The position numbers were made by a program, and so were the translations under genes. DNA of 64,000 nt from DATGKK01 sp035294725 (GTDB taxonomy: Bacteria > Actinomycetota > Acidimicrobiia > Acidimicrobiales > Bog-793), in the NCBI GenBank assembly GCA_035294725.1, contig DATGKK010000145.1, forward strand, positions 1 through 64,000. The letters are read 5' to 3'. This document shows positions 59,758 to 64,000 of the stretch, piece by piece. How positions within the stretch are numbered: the first letter of the stretch is position 1; each line of letters starts with the position of its first letter. The notes below the pieces were generated by a model that was given only the letters and a program-made list of their open reading frames with translations, made no database searches and was not told where the DNA came from.

Positions 59758-60705
59758 TCAGTTGATCCGGATCCGCGGGTCGGCCACGGTCAGCGCAACG
59801 TCGGCGATGAAGTTGCCTACCACGGTTGCGATGCCGCCGAGCAGTGTGAGGGCGATCACAGTGGGGAAGTCCTCGTTGCCGAGCTCGTTGATGAACAGCA
59901 GCCCGAGTCCGTGTGAGTTGAACAGGTACTCGACGATGAGGTTCCCTCCGAGCAGCACCGGGATGGAGAGCCCGATGAGGGTCACCATCGGGAGGATCGC
60001 ATTGCGCAGCAGGTGACGCCGGAGGACCCGCCCGTTGCTGAGTCCTTTGGCCTTGGCGAGGCGGATGTAGTCCTGGGCGAGGGCGTCGAGGCCGGACGAC
60101 CGCATGTAGCGGGAGTAGCCCGCCACAGCCGTGATCGTGAGGGTGGCGATCGGGAGGAAGTTCGCCCGGAAGGCGAGCATGTACGGGACGATCCCCTCGC
60201 TCTGGCTCGCCTCTGCCGGGAAGATGTGGAGCGTGGTGGCAAAGACCCCGAGCAGGATGATGCCGAGGAAGTTCTGAGGCATCGAGTACGCGGTGAAGGC
60301 GGCGGCGGTGGCGGCCTGGTCCCCGATCGAGTTGCGCTTCACGGCCTGGAAGACCCCGAGCGGGATCGCGATCAGGATGCTCAGCACGAGAGCAGAGCCC
60401 GACAGCCACATGCTGTGAGGCGCGTTCTCGGCGATGAGCGAGTCGACGCTCTGGTTGAGCTTGTAGGACTGGCCGAGGTTGCCGTGGAGTAGCTGCCAGA
60501 TGTAGGAGGCGAACTGGTCCCACACCGGCCGGTCGTAGCCGTGCGCCTTGTTGAAGGCGTTCACAGCCGCGATCGAGGCGCGGTCGCCGAGGATCGAGCG
60601 CCCCGGCGAGGGAGCGATGATGTGGGTCATCCCGAAGGTGACGAAGGCGATCCCGAGGATCACGATCAACGAGGTGACAAAACGGCGGATGAGGTAAGCG
60701 GTCAT
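59758..60705 (-). CDS. peptide-type ABC transporter permease (DppB-like)
   Basis: A 315-residue membrane protein. MTAYLIRRFVTSLIVILGIA is the DppB N-terminus, followed by PGRSILGDRASIAAVNAFNK in the periplasm-facing part, GNLGQSYKLNQSVDSLIAEN, and further segments (MWLSGSALVLSILIAIPLGV, QNFLGIILLGVFATTLHIFP, LPIATLTITAVAGYSRYMRS). The EAA loop is in YIRLAKAKGLSNGRVLRRHL. The start at 60705 was chosen because the family begins MxxYLIRR; open frame above is not conserved. It lies 138 bases after the binding-protein gene. Confidence 0.92.
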   Translation of the reverse strand: MTAYLIRRFVTSLIVILGIAFVTFGMTHIIAPSPGRSILGDRASIAAVNAFNKAHGYDRPVWDQFASYIWQLLHGNLGQSYKLNQSVDSLIAENAPHSMWLSGSALVLSILIAIPLGVFQAVKRNSIGDQAATAAAFTAYSMPQNFLGIILLGVFATTLHIFPAEASQSEGIVPYMLAFRANFLPIATLTITAVAGYSRYMRSSGLDALAQDYIRLAKAKGLSNGRVLRRHLLRNAILPMVTLIGLSIPVLLGGNLIVEYLFNSHGLGLLFINELGNEDFPTVIALTLLGGIATVVGNFIADVALTVADPRIRIN

Positions 60706-60843
60706 CTCTGCATCACTCCCTCCGACGACGCCGACCGCACGTCCGCACGGGAAGGATGCTAGGCCGAACCGGACGGTCCGTGCCCAGCACCCTTCCCGGC
60801 GGGTCACCCACGCCCTAGCGGGCGGGGTGCTCGTGCTCCCCGG

Positions 60844-62754
60844 TTACTTGATGAAGTACCAGTACTCGGGGGTGATGACGTACTGGGACATGTTCTCGAA
60901 GTCGGCCGGCGGACCGGAGATCTTCTTCGAGATGGCGAACACGAGGTCCGCGTTCGGCTGGAACAGCCCCGGCTGCTGAGCGGTGACGAGGGCGATCTCC
61001 TTTTGCACCGCGCTGCTGCTGAGCGAGGTGAGGGAGTTCTGGATGTCCTTGTTCACCTGCGGGTTGCTGTAGCCGCCGAGGTTGTACGAGCCGGTCGTGT
61101 TGAACAGCTCGTTCGTCGTCGGGTACAGGCTGTTGGTGAAGCCACCGAAGTCCTGCACGGCCCAGAGCTTGTCGTTCGACGGGTTCGAGACGTCCGACAG
61201 GTTGTCGATCATGTAGTTGAACGTCTTCTGCGAGAGCGACATCTTGATGCCGACCTTGGCCGCGTTGGAGGCCCAGGCCTCGATCTGCGAGCCGATGACC
61301 GCCGGCGAGTTGCCGTAGATCACGTTGAAGCTCAGCGTCTGGCCCTTCGGGATGCCCGGACCGCACTCGTTGCTCCCCGAGCCGGCCTTCTCACAGACCG
61401 ACACACCGCCCGGGTTGACCTTCCAACCGTGGGAGGTGAGCAGGTTCTTCGCGGCAGAGATCGAGAACGGGTACGGGTTCGTCAGGGCGTTCGCCGGGGC
61501 GAACGGGCTCTTCGGGATGGCCGGGACCGGGCCGTAGGCCTGTCCTGCCGCACCGTCGAAGATGCCCTTCGACTGGATCACCGCTGGCTCGTCCTGCAGG
61601 TGCGCGAGCGCCTGACGGATGTAGAGCTGCTTGATGACGTTGTCGAAGTTGTTCGTCGGGTCCTTGAAGTTGTAGTCGGCGTAGGAGAACCCGAAGTCCG
61701 GGTAGCCCCACACGTAGTAGTTGCTGGTGAGGGAGCTCACCTTGGCGAGGTCGCTGAAGTCGACGAAGCCGACGTCGAGGCTGCCGTTGAGCAGCTGCTC
61801 GAACTCGGCCGAGGTCGACGTGAACGCCACGAGCTGGACGCCCGAGATGGCCGGCTTGTGGCCGGAGTACTTCGGGTTCGTCGTGAACGAGGCGCCGTCG
61901 GTCGCCGGGTCGAAGGACGAGATGACGAACGGACCGTCGACGACCTTCCAGAGCGGGTTCGTCGCGTACGTGTGCAGGATCCCCGACTGGGCGTTCAGGA
62001 ACTTGTAGATCGCCTCGGCGTTCGCCAGGTTCATCCAACCAGACTTCGTCGCCGGCATGATCGAGCCGTTTGCGCTCGTCTTCGCCCAGGCCTGCGCCGG
62101 AAGCGGCGTGATCAGGCCGAGCTGGTTGTAGAAGAGGAAGTTCTGGTTGTAGGTCTTGTTGAGGTGCAAGACGAGGGTCGTCGCGTTCGGCGTCGACATG
62201 CTCGTGATGAAGTCCGGGAACAGGCCGGGCGTGTAGTTGCCGTAGTTCGCCGGGCTGATCTTCACGGCCGCTTCGATGAGCTCGATGTCGAACTCGGCGT
62301 CGGTCGAGGTGACCGGGGCGCCGTCGGACCACTTCCACCCCGACTTCATGTGGATGGTGATGGTCTTGTTGTTGTTCGAGAAGGTCGGCTTCGTGGCGAG
62401 GCTGTCGGTGTAGTCGATGGTGGGGACGTCGCCCTGGGGCGACCACCACAGCGGCCGCCAGGAGAGGTCCTGGAACTGGTTGATCGTGTAGACCGACGAG
62501 TTGTTCGCAGGGGTGACCGGGAAGATGTAGTTCGGCCCGGCCCCTGGCGACTCGGCGATCGTGACGACCCCGCCGGCCTTCGGCGTGCCGTGCTCGGCCG
62601 GCATGCTCCCGTAGGCTCCCGGCGTCGAGACGGTGCCCGGCGTGTGGGTCGACGTTGTTTTCGTGGATGATGGTGAGCTGCCGCAGGCGGCTAGGAGGAC
62701 CGCGCCGGTCGCAAGGACTGCTCCGGTACGTATCCCCTTACTGAGTGCCCTCAT
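60844..62754 (-). CDS. lipoprotein solute-binding protein, SBP family 5 (peptide/opine type)
   Basis: A 636-residue protein. The N-terminus has a lipoprotein signal (VLATGAVLLAACGSS, Cys in LAAC) and a Ser/Thr-rich linker. The family 5 features include GGVVTIAESPGAGPNYIFPV, IHMKSGWKWSDGAPVTSTDA (the conserved WSDG motif) and IKQLYIRQALAHLQDEPAVI. It is longer than most DppA proteins (about 530). AGGGGGAG precedes the ATG at 62754. It is the first gene of the operon and gives the transporter its specificity, which cannot be read from sequence. The link with tryptophan dioxygenase suggests peptides or amino acids. Confidence 0.92.
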   Translation of the reverse strand: MRALSKGIRTGAVLATGAVLLAACGSSPSSTKTTSTHTPGTVSTPGAYGSMPAEHGTPKAGGVVTIAESPGAGPNYIFPVTPANNSSVYTINQFQDLSWRPLWWSPQGDVPTIDYTDSLATKPTFSNNNKTITIHMKSGWKWSDGAPVTSTDAEFDIELIEAAVKISPANYGNYTPGLFPDFITSMSTPNATTLVLHLNKTYNQNFLFYNQLGLITPLPAQAWAKTSANGSIMPATKSGWMNLANAEAIYKFLNAQSGILHTYATNPLWKVVDGPFVISSFDPATDGASFTTNPKYSGHKPAISGVQLVAFTSTSAEFEQLLNGSLDVGFVDFSDLAKVSSLTSNYYVWGYPDFGFSYADYNFKDPTNNFDNVIKQLYIRQALAHLQDEPAVIQSKGIFDGAAGQAYGPVPAIPKSPFAPANALTNPYPFSISAAKNLLTSHGWKVNPGGVSVCEKAGSGSNECGPGIPKGQTLSFNVIYGNSPAVIGSQIEAWASNAAKVGIKMSLSQKTFNYMIDNLSDVSNPSNDKLWAVQDFGGFTNSLYPTTNELFNTTGSYNLGGYSNPQVNKDIQNSLTSLSSSAVQKEIALVTAQQPGLFQPNADLVFAISKKISGPPADFENMSQYVITPEYWYFIK

Positions 62755-63045
62755 AGGGCTCCCCCTTTCGGGTCGGGTGCCCGACCCTGGATCAGGCCGG
62801 ACGTTACGCAACCGTCATACTAGCTACGCGCAACCGTAAGATAGTGGTCTCTCATCCCGCCCGCCAGACCCACCGCAGATTTTTCTCACCCATTCGGCTG
62901 GGACCGAAACCTCCCGAGGGCCACGCTCCCTCCACCCGGGGCGTGCTGAGGCGCCGGCCAGCCACGCACCGCCCGCCGCGAGCCCGGAGCCGTTCCCTTC
63001 GGGGTCGGTGCTCGAATGGGGCTCGGGGTGGTGGAGAATGTCTGC
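62755..63045. promoter_or_regulatory. divergent intergenic region, peptide operon and patatin
   Basis: 291 bases. It must hold the promoter of the transporter-kynA operon. The stretch near 62800-62830 (ACGCAACCGTCATACTAGCTACGCGCAACCGT) contains the direct repeat GCAACCGT at 62807-62814 and 62828-62835, 21 bases apart, on one helix face. This is a candidate regulator site. No gene is supported. Confidence 0.4.
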
Positions 63046-64000
63046 GTGGCGCGGATCGGACTCGTCCTCGGCGCGGGAGGGGTAGTCGGCGAGGCATTCC
63101 ACGCCGGCGTGCTGGCGGCGCTCTGCGAGGTGACCGGCTTCGACGCGCGCACCGCCCACTACCTGGTGGGAACCTCCGCGGGCTCGGTCGTGGCCGCCTC
63201 GTTGCGTGCGGGAGTGAGCGCCGGCGACCTCTATGCCCGTGCCACGGGGCGCCCGCTCTCGCCCGAGGGCCGCGCCCTGTTCGAGGCGCCGCGGGCGACG
63301 GTTCCGTCGCCGGCGCCGTCCGGGGGCGAGCTCGGCGGTGTCGGTCCTGCTCGGATCGGACCTGCCTCGCCCGAGCTGCTTGGCCGGCTCGTCGCCCGAC
63401 CGCAGGCGCTGCGGCCGGCACTCGCCGCAGCTGCCCTCCTCCCCGAGGGCCGCCGGGACGCCGCGTCGTGGTTCCGCGGGTTCGACAGCTGGTTCAGCAG
63501 CTGGCCCTCGGACGAGAGATCCGAGCTGTGGATCTGTGCCGTCGACCTCGGGAACGGCGAGCGGGTCGTGTTCGGCCGCAGCGGCTCCCCTGCGGTCGCG
63601 GTCTCCCAGGCGGTCCAGGCCTCCTGCGCCATCCCGGCGGTGTTCCAGCCGGTGAGGATCGCGGGCCGCCGGTACGTCGACGGCGGGGTGCACTCGCCGA
63701 CGAACGCGGACCTCTGCGCTGGTGAGCCACTCGACGCCGTCGTCGTGAGCTCGCCGATGTCAGCCGTGCGCCTCGCCGGCGCGCCGGCGTTCTCGGCCGA
63801 CCGGCTCCGGGTCGCGGCGCGCCTCCCGGCCCGGCGCGTGCTGCAGCGCGAACTGGTGGCACTGGCGGGAGCAGGGACACCCGTGCTCGCCGTCGAGCCG
63901 ACGCTCGAGGTGATCGACGCCATGGGCCTCCAGCCGATGGACGTGCGCCGGCGCGAGCCGGTTGCCGAGGCGGCGTTCCAGGCCGCGCGGCGGCTTGTGG
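63046..64000 (+). CDS. patatin-like phospholipase (3' end outside window)
   Basis: The frame stays open to the window end (at least 318 residues). GLVLGAGGVVGEAFHAGVLA is the glycine-rich oxyanion part, YLVGTSAGSVVAASL holds the nucleophile Ser, and RRYVDGGVHSPTNADL the catalytic Asp (DGG). These match the patatin dyad as in the gene at 47301-48188, but with a longer central section. GTG at 63046 was chosen; an in-frame ATG at 63016 is an alternative that adds ten residues. No signal peptide is visible. The residue count beyond 64000 is unknown. Confidence 0.85.
   Translation, partial: MARIGLVLGAGGVVGEAFHAGVLAALCEVTGFDARTAHYLVGTSAGSVVAASLRAGVSAGDLYARATGRPLSPEGRALFEAPRATVPSPAPSGGELGGVGPARIGPASPELLGRLVARPQALRPALAAAALLPEGRRDAASWFRGFDSWFSSWPSDERSELWICAVDLGNGERVVFGRSGSPAVAVSQAVQASCAIPAVFQPVRIAGRRYVDGGVHSPTNADLCAGEPLDAVVVSSPMSAVRLAGAPAFSADRLRVAARLPARRVLQRELVALAGAGTPVLAVEPTLEVIDAMGLQPMDVRRREPVAEAAFQAARRLV

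Overview
The window is high-GC DNA from an actinobacterium. The class Acidimicrobiia is my best guess, for three reasons: many GTG starts, the two surface-protein repeat types (FCVAVD/ALTYNG and GYWLV/GAVYNFG), and menaquinone-type electron-transfer genes. That assignment is inference from style; no rRNA or other phylogenetic marker is present.

The centrepiece is a co-oriented 17.5-kb block at 7.3-24.8 kb. It encodes a sulfur-oxidising heterodisulfide-reductase-like (sHdr) system, its lipoate-assembly genes and an electron exit to the membrane. The order is tusA, dsrE, hdrC1, hdrB1, hdrA, hyp, a fused hdrC2-hdrB2, lipoate ligase, lbpA, radical SAM, lipoate ligase, radical SAM, etfB, etfA, a membrane ETF:quinone-oxidoreductase-like protein, a zinc-finger protein, lbpA, lbpA, a second DsrE-family protein, a two-domain Rieske protein and a glutaredoxin. 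Many stop and start codons overlap (GTGA, ATGA, TTGA). TusA and DsrE proteins would pass sulfane sulfur to the Hdr-like complex and the lipoyl-carrying LbpA proteins. EtfAB and the membrane Fe-S protein would take the electrons to the quinone pool. An ArsR repressor and a heterodimeric ABC exporter are divergently transcribed upstream, and the shared intergenic region holds a sigma70-like promoter and a 20-bp inverted repeat.

Other regions: 0-7 kb holds a CorC-like fragment, a methyltransferase, tRNA-Pro(CGG), an IS630 remnant, a RelE/Phd-type toxin-antitoxin pair and the ABC exporter. From 25 to 42 kb there is an amidohydrolase, recC-recB-recD, a GH1 glycosidase, an alpha/beta hydrolase, an ABC transporter whose ATPase carries its own membrane anchor, a thiamine-binding-type small protein and a DapA-like aldolase. 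From 42 to 45 kb lies a lipoprotein of about 16 repeats whose 3' part is frame-broken. From 45 to 55 kb are single metabolic and regulatory genes: threonine aldolase, a cNMP-binding protein, patatin, aminotransferase, a VOC protein, DyP peroxidase, a SpoIIE-type phosphatase, DinB and an acyl-CoA dehydrogenase. A second decayed repeat protein lies at 55.0-55.7 kb. From 55.8 to 62.8 kb a peptide-type ABC transporter is followed directly by tryptophan 2,3-dioxygenase. A partial patatin runs off the end.
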